Below are positions 14,154 to 22,964 of a stretch of 31,311 bases of DNA, one piece after another. Under the pieces are notes generated by a model. The model was not told the origin of the DNA, did not search any database, and worked only from the letters and a program-made list of their open reading frames with translations. The stretch's first letter is position 1. The number at the start of each line of letters is the position of its first letter. A program made the translations under genes and the position numbers. Origin of the DNA: JAAUTS01 sp038250235 (GTDB taxonomy: Bacteria > Verrucomicrobiota > Verrucomicrobiia > Methylacidiphilales > JAAUTS01); contig JBBSCO010000031.1 in NCBI GenBank assembly GCA_038250235.1, forward strand, positions 1 to 31,311. Direction: 5' to 3'.

Positions 14154-15929
14154 TTAACCCGTCTGGTTGGGGGCATTCCACAACTCCGCATAGAGGCCGT
14201 TCCTGGCCAGCAATTCCGGACCGGTTCCGGATTCTACAATCTGTCCATATTGCAGGACGTGAATGCAGTCGGCGTGGTGCACCGTGCTAAGGCGATGGGT
14301 GATGATCAGGGTGGTGGGCTTCTGCATGAGTTTTTTCAGGGTGCCCATGAGTTCGGCCTCGGTTTTGAGATCCAGGGCACTGGTGGGCTCGTCCAACAAC
14401 AGGATGGGACTGTTGCGTAAAAACGCGCGGGCGATGCCGATGCGCTGGCGCTGGCCTCCACTGAGCCTGACACCCCGTTCACCGACCTGGGTGGCATAAC
14501 CCTGGGGCAGGTCGTTGATGAAATCCGCCGCCTGCGCAGCTTCCGCGGCGGCAGTGATTTCGGCCTTGGTTGCAACGGGATTACCGTAAGCAATATTTTC
14601 CTCAATGCTGCCAGGAATAAGGGCTGTGTCCTGTAGAACCATCGAAATATGATTTCGCAGGGAACGCTTCTTCACCTGCCGCACATTCTGGTCATCCACC
14701 AGAACCTGTCCTGATGTGGGATCATAAAAGCGGGGGATGAGGGAAAGAATCGTTGTTTTCCCGGCCCCGGTTCCACCCACGAGGGCGATGGTTTTTCCAG
14801 CAGGGATTTCCAGGCTCAGACCTTTCAGGATGGGTTGATCCGGGCTGTAACTGAAATGGACAGCCTTCAGTTCTATTTTTCCGGCACCTGGCTGGAATAT
14901 TTTGGCATGGGGCTCGTCCTGGACATCGTTCTTGGTGTCGAGAATTTCAAAAACTCGGGAGACGCCGGAGGCGGCACCTTCCATGGCCCAGACGGTGTAA
15001 CTTAGCTGCTCCAAAGGCTGGTAGAGCATGGCCAGATAGGCGATGAAGACGGTGAGTTGTCCCAATTTCAAATGGCCCTGCTGCACCTCCACCACCCCGT
15101 AATACATCAAAAGAGCCGAGCCAACGGCGGTGATAATACCAATGACGAGGGAGCTACTGACATTGGTCAGGGTCAGTTTGCGGTTGGCCTCAAGGGAATC
15201 GGCCGCTTCTTTGGAAAAAGCCTGCACTTCGAAATCTTCCCGTCCGAAGGCATGAACGACACGGATGCTGCTCAGTCCTTCGGAGACTTTGGAAAGAACA
15301 TCGCTTTCCTCCTGTTGAACGACGGCGGATTCCCGCCGGACCCGTTCGGCGAAAAAGAAAATGGCACCAAGCAGGAAAGGAATGACCAGAAGGGAGAGCA
15401 GGGTGAGGAACACGTTTACCTGCCACATCAGGATAAACGCGCCGACCAGGGTGATACTGGAACTGATGATGGTGGCAAAACCTCGGTTGAAAAAAGTCTG
15501 GATGGCCTGGGTGTCGTAGGCCACGCGGAAAGAGCTGTCGCCGGAGCGGCGGGAATCGTGGAAACGAAGAGGAAGGCTTTGGAGATAGGAATAAACTTCT
15601 GTGCGGAGACGGAGAAGTGCCCTCAATCCGATTTTCACCAGCCAGTAGCTATTGACCAGGTTGAAGAGTCCGCTCAGGAGATAGAGAAGAATGAAGGCGA
15701 GAACCGTATAGAGCAGGCTATCGGGCCAGGGAATGCCGGAGGGGATAAAATCATAACTGATCTGGGGAGGAAGTCCGGCGGCCCGGGGCAGAATATTGTC
15801 GATGATGTACTGGAAAGGCCATGGCTTGAGCAGGTTCAGAGCGATGGTCAGAAGCATCAGAACCAAAGCCACCAGAATGGAGCTGAGGAAGGGTTTGTAG
15901 TAGAAAACGACCCGGCGATACAGTTTCAT
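14154..15929 (-). CDS. ABC transporter, fused permease and ATPase (exporter type)
   Basis: The 591-residue half-transporter has an N-terminal membrane domain (about 1-320, six hydrophobic segments) and a C-terminal ATPase. The ATPase has Walker A GGTGAGKTT (about 383-391), signature LSGGQ (about 485-490), Walker B ILLLDEPTSALD (about 505-516) and the switch His in ITHRLS. This MsbA/NdvA-like form works as a homodimer exporting lipids, glycans or peptides. Its ATG overlaps the stop of the upstream gene as ATGA (15926-15929), implying translational coupling to the glycosidase-GT2 protein and thus a glycan or glycolipid substrate. NdvA/ChvA, which export cyclic beta-glucan made by NdvB, offer a functional parallel. 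The frame continues upstream to 16073 but only inside the neighbour. The exact substrate is unknown. Confidence 0.9.
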   Translation of the reverse strand: MKLYRRVVFYYKPFLSSILVALVLMLLTIALNLLKPWPFQYIIDNILPRAAGLPPQISYDFIPSGIPWPDSLLYTVLAFILLYLLSGLFNLVNSYWLVKIGLRALLRLRTEVYSYLQSLPLRFHDSRRSGDSSFRVAYDTQAIQTFFNRGFATIISSSITLVGAFILMWQVNVFLTLLSLLVIPFLLGAIFFFAERVRRESAVVQQEESDVLSKVSEGLSSIRVVHAFGREDFEVQAFSKEAADSLEANRKLTLTNVSSSLVIGIITAVGSALLMYYGVVEVQQGHLKLGQLTVFIAYLAMLYQPLEQLSYTVWAMEGAASGVSRVFEILDTKNDVQDEPHAKIFQPGAGKIELKAVHFSYSPDQPILKGLSLEIPAGKTIALVGGTGAGKTTILSLIPRFYDPTSGQVLVDDQNVRQVKKRSLRNHISMVLQDTALIPGSIEENIAYGNPVATKAEITAAAEAAQAADFINDLPQGYATQVGERGVRLSGGQRQRIGIARAFLRNSPILLLDEPTSALDLKTEAELMGTLKKLMQKPTTLIITHRLSTVHHADCIHVLQYGQIVESGTGPELLARNGLYAELWNAPNQTG

Positions 15930-18454
15930 TTCCAACCCTTGGCGGCGTCCATCTGGGTCATGCCGGAAGAGTGGGCTGCGGCTTCGATCAGATCGGCGAT
16001 GCGGAGTCTGAGCATCAGTCCGCGGGCCATCCAATAGCCCAGACCACTGACGACGGTGGAGAAGGTCAGCCACCAGGGGAGCCCCAGTCCGAGTCCCAGC
16101 ACGGTCATGGCGCTGACACCCAGGATGGCCACAAGAATGCTGGAGGCGTTAGGCTGGAGAATATTGGCCACACTGGTGAGGCGTTTTTCTTCAGGATAAT
16201 GTTCCGAGAGGGTGCGGATGCGGACATGCCACCAGCGACTTCCGAAGATCTCGATGTCCCAGTCGGACCAGCCGTTGTCGAGTTCGTAACGCCAGCCCTC
16301 CTTGTTGAGAAGTTCGATAGTGTTGTTAAGAAGAATTTCCCGGCCCCTACCTTTTTCTCCCCAGAAAGAAAGTCTGCCGCAGCGGAGAAAAGTGGTTTCC
16401 TCATGCTCTTCCACTTCTTTACTGGCAATGACAGCTTCGGGGGTGCGTTTTCCGCTCAACCAGGTGAAGTAGCGGGCCCAAGCACGGGTGACGGGCTGTG
16501 CCAAAGCCAGATAGAGAAGGAGAAGTCTGGCGCGAAGGCTGTCGAACTTGGGTTCAATGCGAGCCCTGACCATATAGGACCAGGCAGCGAAAAGGGTGAT
16601 GCCGAACATCACCAAAGGAACAACGCGGAGGAACTCGACCTGGGTTGATATCAGCAGAATGAAGAGGGCCAGGCAATTCCATTGCAGACTCCCAACGATG
16701 GCGGTCCACATGGGTTCGGGGCGGCGGTAAATGGATTGGAAAAAGCCCATGCCGAAAACGCCGCGATAGATCACGGATTCATTAATGATGCTATCGATCA
16801 AAGGGGCACCGTAGATAGTGCCCTTCCAGCGTGCGGAACCTGAATCATCAAAATAATTGAGGTGCTTGTATCGCAACATTGATTCGGCTTCGCCATAACC
16901 TTTTTGTTGGTTGAAGTAGGCTGCAACTGTAAAACGGCGGTGATGCCAGACGACGGCTGAGGGGCTGAAGCCGATTTTCTGGTTCATCTGCATGAGACGC
17001 CAGCAGACATCGACATCATCGCCGGCTTTCCGGTAAATGGGGTCAAATCCCCCTATCATGTCCAGGGCCCACTTGTGGAAGGCCATGTTGCAACCGGGCA
17101 CGTGTTCGGCTTCGACATCTGAAATGAGAACATGGCTGGGAGATCCCGGGGCTGCCGCCACGGCGGCCTGGATCCAGTCGGTGGCGGGCGGGGAGATGTT
17201 GGGGCCACCGACTCCGGCATAGGGGCCTGTCAGCAAGGGCTGCACGAGGTAGTAGAGCCAATCAGGATCCGGCATGCAGTCGGAATCGGTGTAGGCGATG
17301 ATGGCTCCGGTTCCAGCGTTGGCACCATTGTTGCGGGCCACGCTCAGTCCCATGTTTGGCTGCACTATATTGATGACATTGGGAAAATGTTTGACGATCT
17401 TCTGGGTGTCGTCCTGGGAGCCGTCGTCCACGAGGATGATTTCAAAATCGGGATATTTAAGTTTGCTCAGGGCTTCAAGACAGCCCCGCAGGGTTTTGGC
17501 TCCGTTGTAGCTGCAGACCACCACCGAAATGCGGGGCATGTTCTCCAGAGGAAAGGTGTCACAGACACGACCTTCCGGGCCGATTGTTTTTTTTGCTAGG
17601 GCTTCGTAGGCCGGTTTGGGTTTGCGGTCTTTGTCCACGATACCGAAGGCCCAATCAGTGATTTCATGTCCCCCCGTAAACCATTCGTCTGTGTAGGAAA
17701 AAATGACTGTGCCGGCCGCACCCCCTTGGAAAACCTCATGGTAATGGGAGCTGAGAAGGTCAGCCTGTTTTTGTTCGCCGTTGCGGATGGTATCGAGTCC
17801 GAATTCACCAAAGACGAGTGGTTTTTCACCGACAATATTTTGCAGGCGGCCGAGGTAGGCACGGAAGTCCACGGAGTTTTCCAGGTAGACATTGTAAGAG
17901 TAGAAATCGACGTAGCGTGGTGTCAGGTATTCGGTCGGGGGAAAATTGGCATAGGAGGTGAGGGCGCCGGGGTCTTCCTCTTTGACGATGGAAACCAGGG
18001 AATCCAGAAAAGCTTCGACGCGCGAGGCTCCATACCAGCGAACCAGATCGGGCTGCATTTCATTGTCGACATAAAAGCCGAAAACAGCGGGATGTCCCGA
18101 ATGCGCTTTGGCGGCTTCCCGTGCATTTTCACGGATTTTGCGCTGGGTCTCCCGGTTGTTGAGGAAAAGCCCGCGCAGAGGCCAGGGGATGGTGGTAATA
18201 ATGCGAAGATGATATTCCCAGGCCAGGTCCACAAACCAGCGTGGAGGATTGTGGTAAAGGCGGAGCAGATTGAAGCCTGCGGCTGAAATCTGGGCGAAGT
18301 CTTTACGGGCCTGTTCAGGACTGGTGAGATGGACATCGTCCGATCCGGGGCGGAAGGGACCGTAGGTTACCCCTTGAATAAAAAACTTTTTTTCTCCTTC
18401 AAAGAAAAATTTGGCAGCAACGGTGATACGTTCTCGACCTGAAAGGGAACTCAT
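15926..18454 (-). CDS. Fused glycoside-hydrolase-like TIM barrel and membrane GT2 glycosyltransferase
   Basis: This 842-residue protein joins two carbohydrate-active modules. Residues 15-290 look like a clan GH-A TIM barrel: FFIQGVTYGPFRPG, an NE pair in VDNEMQ (E132, acid/base position), and VFGEFG (E217, nucleophile position), so both catalytic glutamates appear intact. Residues 307-510 are a GT2 domain with VVVCSYNG, VDDGSQDD (342-349), the DxD-like TDSD (389-392), a GDDVD block (478-482) and WHHR (503-506). Hydrophobic segments follow (about 585-605, 608-628, 640-656), then a soluble region, and a second hydrophobic pair near 770-808. No signal peptide is seen, so GH and GT2 modules are probably cytoplasmic. 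It overlaps the ABC exporter gene by four bases. A role in making a surface or periplasmic glycan is inferred. Confidence 0.85.
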   Translation of the reverse strand: MSSLSGRERITVAAKFFFEGEKKFFIQGVTYGPFRPGSDDVHLTSPEQARKDFAQISAAGFNLLRLYHNPPRWFVDLAWEYHLRIITTIPWPLRGLFLNNRETQRKIRENAREAAKAHSGHPAVFGFYVDNEMQPDLVRWYGASRVEAFLDSLVSIVKEEDPGALTSYANFPPTEYLTPRYVDFYSYNVYLENSVDFRAYLGRLQNIVGEKPLVFGEFGLDTIRNGEQKQADLLSSHYHEVFQGGAAGTVIFSYTDEWFTGGHEITDWAFGIVDKDRKPKPAYEALAKKTIGPEGRVCDTFPLENMPRISVVVCSYNGAKTLRGCLEALSKLKYPDFEIILVDDGSQDDTQKIVKHFPNVINIVQPNMGLSVARNNGANAGTGAIIAYTDSDCMPDPDWLYYLVQPLLTGPYAGVGGPNISPPATDWIQAAVAAAPGSPSHVLISDVEAEHVPGCNMAFHKWALDMIGGFDPIYRKAGDDVDVCWRLMQMNQKIGFSPSAVVWHHRRFTVAAYFNQQKGYGEAESMLRYKHLNYFDDSGSARWKGTIYGAPLIDSIINESVIYRGVFGMGFFQSIYRRPEPMWTAIVGSLQWNCLALFILLISTQVEFLRVVPLVMFGITLFAAWSYMVRARIEPKFDSLRARLLLLYLALAQPVTRAWARYFTWLSGKRTPEAVIASKEVEEHEETTFLRCGRLSFWGEKGRGREILLNNTIELLNKEGWRYELDNGWSDWDIEIFGSRWWHVRIRTLSEHYPEEKRLTSVANILQPNASSILVAILGVSAMTVLGLGLGLPWWLTFSTVVSGLGYWMARGLMLRLRIADLIEAAAHSSGMTQMDAAKGWK

Positions 18455-18523
18455 AGACTGCGCGACACTAAGGTGTTTTTCCCCGGACGCATAGGGAGAA
18501 ATAGCGCCTGGCCGGGGCTGGCA

Positions 18524-18546
18524 TCCCGCTCATTCCTGTCGCGGGA
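18524..18546. repeat. Inverted repeat in the divergent region before purC
   Basis: TCCCGC (18524-18529) and GCGGGA (18541-18546) form a 6-bp stem with an 11-base loop in the 153-bp gap between the divergent GT2-fusion gene and purC. GCGGGAA recurs at 18556. There is no U-tract, and a regulatory role is only a possibility. Confidence 0.3.
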
Positions 18547-18607
18547 AGCAGGAGGCGGGAAAGTGCGCTTTACTTTGCGATGGGCAAGGGGGGAGGGCTT
18601 TGGTTGA

Positions 18608-19471
18608 ATGCCGTGGATGTCTGAACTTGAATTGATTCATCGTGGAAAAGTCCGTGACGTTTATGCTTATGGAAGCGACCTTCTTCTGGTGGCCAGCGAC
18701 CGGCTTTCGGCTTTTGATGTGATTTTGCCTGATCCGATTCCAGGCAAGGGAATTAACCTGACCCAGATGTCACGCTATTGGTTTGAAGCCCTGCCTGTGT
18801 CCATCCCGAGTCATGTCCTCTCATTTGAGGTGCCTGTCGGTTTGGAAAAGCCGGAGTGGAAGGGTAGAATCACCCACTGCCGCCGGACAAAGCCCATGGC
18901 GATTGAGTGCGTGGTGCGTGGCTATCTGGCGGGTTCGGGATGGAATGATTATCAAAAAACCGGAAAAGTGCAGGGCTTTGCATTGCCAATGGGCATGAAG
19001 GAATCGGAGCGTCTGCCCGAAGCATTGTTTACCCCGTCAACCAAAGCCCAGGAAGGACATGACGAACCTTTGACTGAGGAGGGAGCCCGGCAGCTTGTGG
19101 GGGACGCAATGTATGAATTGTTGAAGGAACGGTCCTTACGGATTTACCGCTGGGCTCATGAGCATGCCCTGGAAAGAGGAATCATCATTGCCGACACCAA
19201 ATTTGAATTTGGCATGGTGGGGGAAGAGGTTTTACTGATCGACGAATTGCTGACACCAGACAGCAGCCGCTTTTGGCCGACGGAGAACTATGGGCCCGGT
19301 CGGGGGCAGGCCAGTTTTGACAAGCAATATGTCCGGGACTATCTGCTGGGATTGAAGGACTGGAACCGTCAGCCTCCGGGTCCGGTTCTCCCGGCGGATA
19401 TTATTCGGGGGACACAGGCCAAATATCTGGAAGCCTATGAAAAAATCACCGGCAAAAAATTGGACTGGTGA
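18608..19471 (+). CDS. purC: Phosphoribosylaminoimidazole-succinocarboxamide synthase (SAICAR synthetase)
   Basis: PurC ligates aspartate to CAIR using ATP in de novo purine synthesis. The 287-residue protein is of the longer bacterial/fungal-type length. Recognisable blocks are HRGKVRDVYAYG (11-22), SDRLSAFDVILPDPIPGKG (30-48), ECVVRGYLAGSGW, FTPSTKAQEGHDEP, IIIADTKFEFG and LIDELLTPDSSRFWP. The ATG at 18608 is supported by a GGGAGGG (18591-18597) at a usable distance; an in-frame ATG at 18617 (MSELELIH) would be too far from it. No other pur genes are adjacent; xerD follows after 80 bp. Confidence 0.96.
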   Translation: MPWMSELELIHRGKVRDVYAYGSDLLLVASDRLSAFDVILPDPIPGKGINLTQMSRYWFEALPVSIPSHVLSFEVPVGLEKPEWKGRITHCRRTKPMAIECVVRGYLAGSGWNDYQKTGKVQGFALPMGMKESERLPEALFTPSTKAQEGHDEPLTEEGARQLVGDAMYELLKERSLRIYRWAHEHALERGIIIADTKFEFGMVGEEVLLIDELLTPDSSRFWPTENYGPGRGQASFDKQYVRDYLLGLKDWNRQPPGPVLPADIIRGTQAKYLEAYEKITGKKLDW

Positions 19472-19551
19472 AGTTTTGCACCTAGGAGCTTGCTTGTCAC
19501 ACAAAAACGCCACGCCTTCCCATAACAAGCACCCTCCTGCAAGCGCACATT

Positions 19552-20445
19552 ATGGATCACAGTCTCATTGAGGACTGCCTGGCCTACCAGGCGATGGAAA
19601 AGGGCCATGCGGTTCACACCCAACTGATCAACCGCACGGTTTTGGAACGGTTCATAGCCTGGCTGGAGCAGGAAGGTGTGGCCGATTGGAGCGTTGTCCG
19701 GGTTGCTCAGGTCAGGAAATATCTGGAAAGCCAGAAAAAAAACCGATCCCTGGCTCCTGCTACCATGAAACTGGAAGTCATTGTTCTTAGGAATTTTTTT
19801 CGTTTTTTGAAAAGCGAAGGGAAAATGGCGGAGGATTTGTCGCAACAATTGGATCTGCCCAAACTCTTCCGTTATCTGCCTGAAACACTGACAGAGGATG
19901 AAGTTGACCGCCTACTGAAGGTTGAGTGGGGGGAGGAAGCGCTGGGATTGAGAAACAGGGCGGTGATGGAAGTTTTTTACGCCAGCGGAGTGCGTGTCAG
20001 CGAGCTGACGTTTATGAGGATGGAGTTTCTGAATCTGGCCGAGCAGACGATCCGTGTCATCGGCAAGGGAAACAAGGAGCGACTGGTTTTGATCGGACAG
20101 TCAGCTGTGGAAGTATTGAAGGCTTATCTTCAGCGGGGCAGACCGTTGCTGGTCAAATCCCGGACAGGAGCTGAGATATTTTTGGGCAACCATGGACGGC
20201 GGTTGACCAGTGCGAGGATTTGGGAGATTGTGAAAGAAGCGATGAGAAGCGCCCGCATTGAAAAGAATATCTATCCGCATCTTCTGAGGCATTCTTTTGC
20301 CACCCACATGTTAAGCCGTGGAGCCGATCTCAGGATAATCCAGGAGTTGTTGGGACATGCGAATATCGGGACGACCGAAATTTACACCCATGTGGATCAG
20401 CAGCGGCTGCAGACGATCCATCAATCCTTTCACCCCAGAGCGTAG
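19552..20445 (+). CDS. xerD: Site-specific tyrosine recombinase, XerC/XerD type
   Basis: Xer recombinases resolve chromosome dimers at dif. The 297-residue length and two-domain layout fit: a SAM-like core-binding domain (about 1-90) and a catalytic domain (about 110-290). Catalytic residues are all present: R148 in SGVRVSEL, K172 in GKGNKER, H243 and R246 in HLLRHSFATHML, H269 in LGHANI and the nucleophile Y278 in TEIYTHV. The sequence leans to XerD but XerC cannot be excluded. It is followed after 8 bp by rnc, so the two are probably cotranscribed. There are no integron, phage or att-like features nearby, so a housekeeping role is more likely than a mobile-element integrase. Confidence 0.9.
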   Translation: MDHSLIEDCLAYQAMEKGHAVHTQLINRTVLERFIAWLEQEGVADWSVVRVAQVRKYLESQKKNRSLAPATMKLEVIVLRNFFRFLKSEGKMAEDLSQQLDLPKLFRYLPETLTEDEVDRLLKVEWGEEALGLRNRAVMEVFYASGVRVSELTFMRMEFLNLAEQTIRVIGKGNKERLVLIGQSAVEVLKAYLQRGRPLLVKSRTGAEIFLGNHGRRLTSARIWEIVKEAMRSARIEKNIYPHLLRHSFATHMLSRGADLRIIQELLGHANIGTTEIYTHVDQQRLQTIHQSFHPRA

Positions 20446-20453
20446 CTGAACTG

Positions 20454-21140
20454 ATGAACACCCAGGAACTTCAATCCAGATTGGGATACACTTTCAAAGA
20501 CACGGCTTTGCTGGAACTGGCCTTGATGCACCCCTCCAAAGGACACGAGCTCAAAACCAAGCTGGGGGATAACCAGCGTCTGGAATTTTTGGGTGATGCC
20601 GTTTTGCAGTTGGCGCTGACGGACAAATTGTATCGTGATTTTCCGCAGTTGGATGAGGGCAGCCTGACCAGAATCCGCGCAGGTCTGGTCAATGCGGAGG
20701 CCCTGGAGGCCATGGCTCTTCGTTTTGATCTGGGCGATCACCTGATTCTGGGCCGGGGTGAAACGATGAACCAGGGGCGCTCCAAACGTTCCAACCTGGC
20801 AGATGCCATGGAGGCGGTTATTGGGGCGGTTTATCTCGATAGTGGTTTCGAAACGGCGGCGGAATGGTTGGCGACCCAACTGCAGGCACTTATTCAAGAA
20901 GGTTCAAAGAATACGGTGGATTTTAATCCCAAGGGCACGTTGCAGGAGTTCTTGCAGAGCCGGAACAAACCTACTCCGGAATACAGTCTACATGAGGAAT
21001 CGGGACCGGATCACCAAAAGAGTTATGTGATCAGTGTGATCTCGGAGGGTGTCGGGATTGGGCAGGGCAGCGGAAGCAGCAAAAAGGCCGCCGAGATGCA
21101 GGCTGCAGCGGCCGCTTTGAAAAATCTCCGAAAAAAATAA
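20454..21140 (+). CDS. rnc: Ribonuclease III
   Basis: RNase III cleaves double-stranded RNA in rRNA and mRNA processing. The 228-residue protein has the signature NQRLEFLGDAVL (40-51) with catalytic E44 and D48, the second acidic pair D117 and E120 in LADAMEAVIGAVYLD, and a C-terminal double-stranded RNA-binding domain (159-226; NPKGTLQEFLQ and SSKKAAEMQAAAAAL). It starts 8 bp after the xerD stop without its own Shine-Dalgarno, consistent with an operon. The common rnc partner era is not adjacent. Confidence 0.96.
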   Translation: MNTQELQSRLGYTFKDTALLELALMHPSKGHELKTKLGDNQRLEFLGDAVLQLALTDKLYRDFPQLDEGSLTRIRAGLVNAEALEAMALRFDLGDHLILGRGETMNQGRSKRSNLADAMEAVIGAVYLDSGFETAAEWLATQLQALIQEGSKNTVDFNPKGTLQEFLQSRNKPTPEYSLHEESGPDHQKSYVISVISEGVGIGQGSGSSKKAAEMQAAAAALKNLRKK

Positions 21141-21154
21141 CCTGACAGCCGGAT

Positions 21155-22009
21155 TCAGAAGTGCTTACGCAGGCCCAGCGAGAGGAGGTGTTGGCCGAAT
21201 TGATCCCCGAAATCGGTGTTGCCGTTAGGAGTTGTGATAACCAGACGGTTGATGATCAGGTACTTATATTCTGCGAAGATGCTCCAATCCGGAGCTATAA
21301 AATAATCAAGACCGCCGAGAATTTGATAGGCAAGTTCAGCCTGGGTATCGTCATCTGTTCCCACGATGGCCAGACCAACACCGGGTCCGCCGTAAATACG
21401 AAAGTCACCCCATTGGGCCTGGAGTGTTGCATTGATCATCAGGAAGCCCATATCCATGTCCAATTTGTTGGAGCCGACGGCATTATTCAGCTCAGTGCTG
21501 TTGCGGACATAAAGACCTTCCAACTCGAGGCCGCCTGAAATACGCACGCCGCCGACAGAAGATGTTTCCATATCAAACTGATCGATCGGTTCATCCGAGA
21601 AGGGCCAGGTATAACCGAATTTCAAACCACCCATGGGAGCGATACCGGAATTGCTGGTTGTGGGAATACCGCCGAAGGTTGTGATATCATCCTCTTGGGC
21701 CAGGTTGGCTCCGGCCATAACGGAAACACTATAGCCTGTGGCCGGTGCGCGGGGCTCAGCTTTCAAGACATAATTGGTGGATGTAGGCTGGGCCGTTGTG
21801 TTATCGCTCTGGGGGGCAATCTGGAGGCGGCCGTCTTTGCCTTTTGTCACCGTGGCGGAAGTTGATGAAGTGGAGCCGCTGTCACTGACCGGTTCTATTG
21901 GACGTGGTGCAGGGGGCGTTGCATAGGTTTGCGCATGGGAAGATCCGACCAATCCGAAGATAGCCAGGCAGAGACATAACCCTTGGTTGGCAAAATGACG
22001 AGTTTGCAT
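21155..22009 (-). CDS. Outer-membrane beta-barrel protein, OmpW/Opa-like small porin fold
   Basis: The 284-residue protein begins with a signal peptide (MQTRHF then a hydrophobic stretch ending SSHAQ, about 1-28). A Ser/Thr/Pro-rich linker (about 30-88) follows, then alternating amphipathic segments with aromatic ends (YSVSVMAGANL, GLKFGYTW, RISGGLELEGLYVR, FRIYGGPGVGLAIVG, WSIFAEYKYL). It ends in LRKHF, the terminal Phe being the outer-membrane assembly signal. Such eight-strand barrels have structural or adhesion roles; no specific ligand is apparent. The ATG at 22009 gives the signal peptide. It is convergent with rnc (14-bp gap). Confidence 0.8.
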   Translation of the reverse strand: MQTRHFANQGLCLCLAIFGLVGSSHAQTYATPPAPRPIEPVSDSGSTSSTSATVTKGKDGRLQIAPQSDNTTAQPTSTNYVLKAEPRAPATGYSVSVMAGANLAQEDDITTFGGIPTTSNSGIAPMGGLKFGYTWPFSDEPIDQFDMETSSVGGVRISGGLELEGLYVRNSTELNNAVGSNKLDMDMGFLMINATLQAQWGDFRIYGGPGVGLAIVGTDDDTQAELAYQILGGLDYFIAPDWSIFAEYKYLIINRLVITTPNGNTDFGDQFGQHLLSLGLRKHF

Positions 22010-22016
22010 ATTTACG

Positions 22017-22045
22017 TAGTTACTTAAAACCACGTAGAAAGTCAA
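22017..22045 (-). promoter_or_regulatory. Possible promoter of the outer-membrane protein gene, abutting the start codon
   Basis: On the minus strand TTGACT (22045-22040), a 17-bp spacer and a weak TAACTA (22022-22017) lie exactly 36 bases from the first -35 base to the ATG, the same geometry as the promoter at 9493-9521. The -10 is poor, so this is tentative. Confidence 0.35.
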
Positions 22046-22093
22046 AACTATTTACAGGTATTACTATTAAATCTGTGAATAACGTTGTACAGC

Positions 22094-22936
22094 TTATTTT
22101 TCCTGCACAAGCCCTTTTTCAAGGGCTTTCTGTAAAAAAGCTTTTTCCATTTTCGTCAAGCTGGCCTGGCCAAGAAGATCGGACTTTTTCAGAACATAAG
22201 GGAGTTCTCTCTGAATATCCTCCTCGTTCAGCGATTGTAGGAGGGACCTTTCCATAGCCACTTCCTCGGGATTTGCGGAAAACTGGGAAGGCATTACGGA
22301 CTTGGGTTGGCGGTACCAGCCGATCAGCCCCATATAAAGGAAGCCCCAAACCGCCCCACCAATATGGGCGGAATGGGCTATAAAATCGGTGTAGGGGCTG
22401 AAAATGAGCACCAGACTTAGAAAAAGCAGAAAGAGGACAGCCCTTAGGGCCCTGACCCGGAAAGGCCAGGGAAGGATAAGAATCCAGCGTTCCGGGTGCA
22501 TGACGGCAAAGGCGGCTGCCAGCCCTGTGACGCAGCCACTGGCACCGATCAGCGTGCTTTGCAGGTATTGCGTTTGTTCCAGCAGGTTGATGCGGATCCA
22601 TAGCTCCGACAGATAAAAGATGACAGCCAGCAGTCCTGCCGGGATATAGATCAGGATAAAATGTTTCCGGCCCAGGGAGCCTTCAACCACCTGTCCCAAA
22701 GCCGCCAGTGACAACATGTTCAGGAGGAGGTGAAGCGTGCGATATCCCAGCAGGTCGTCATGAACCCAACTGGTGGTGAAGAGCCGCCACCATTCACCGG
22801 ACAAGAGCCCGGTTACTGTTAGTGGAAGTTCGCCTTTGATCCAATTCCCGGCATCAAAGGGGCCGAGCATGAGCGACCAGAAAGCGATCAGGCAATTGGC
22901 CGCAATGATCCATTTGGTCAGGTTCCAGTTAGGCAT
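22094..22936 (-). CDS. Rhomboid family intramembrane serine protease
   Basis: Rhomboids cleave transmembrane substrates inside the membrane. The 280-residue protein has about six hydrophobic segments with the HxxxN-type motif HLLLNMLS (69-76), the nucleophile motif GASGCVTG (S133) and the catalytic His in AHSAHIGG (H191), so the Ser-His dyad is intact. A hydrophilic tail of about 70 residues follows the last membrane segment (EEVAMERSLLQSLNEEDIQ and a Lys/Glu-rich helix), probably cytoplasmic and of unknown function. The ATG at 22936 was chosen; a frame extending to 23038 overlaps the PHP gene. Gap to the upstream PHP gene is 28 bp, suggesting cotranscription. Confidence 0.92.
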   Translation of the reverse strand: MPNWNLTKWIIAANCLIAFWSLMLGPFDAGNWIKGELPLTVTGLLSGEWWRLFTTSWVHDDLLGYRTLHLLLNMLSLAALGQVVEGSLGRKHFILIYIPAGLLAVIFYLSELWIRINLLEQTQYLQSTLIGASGCVTGLAAAFAVMHPERWILILPWPFRVRALRAVLFLLFLSLVLIFSPYTDFIAHSAHIGGAVWGFLYMGLIGWYRQPKSVMPSQFSANPEEVAMERSLLQSLNEEDIQRELPYVLKKSDLLGQASLTKMEKAFLQKALEKGLVQEK

Positions 22937-22964
22937 GGGATTGTTGGGGTGGTTCCGCCCAGCT

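Noticed and set aside
15057..16037. Open frame of 326 codons on the plus strand
   Set aside because: It lies antisense to the ABC exporter and the end of the GT2 fusion, both with full conserved motifs; its translation has no recognisable domain and a composition typical of a shadow frame.
17666..18286. Open frame of 206 codons on the plus strand
   Set aside because: Antisense to the glycosidase-like module, with no independent motif or start signal.
19484..19544. GCTTG/CAAGC inverted repeats between purC and xerD, possibly a dif-like or terminator structure
   Set aside because: Arms are short, interrupted and far apart, there is no U-tract, and the sequence does not resemble a dif site.
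19552..20445. Tyrosine recombinase as the integrase of a mobile island
   Set aside because: It is in line with rnc and purC, has XerD length and motifs, and no att repeats, tRNA or phage genes occur nearby.
22108..22134. AAGCCCTT/AAGGGCTT hairpin at the 3' end of the rhomboid gene
   Set aside because: It lies within the coding sequence, encodes a plausible Lys/Leu/Glu helix and has no U-tract in the direction of transcription.
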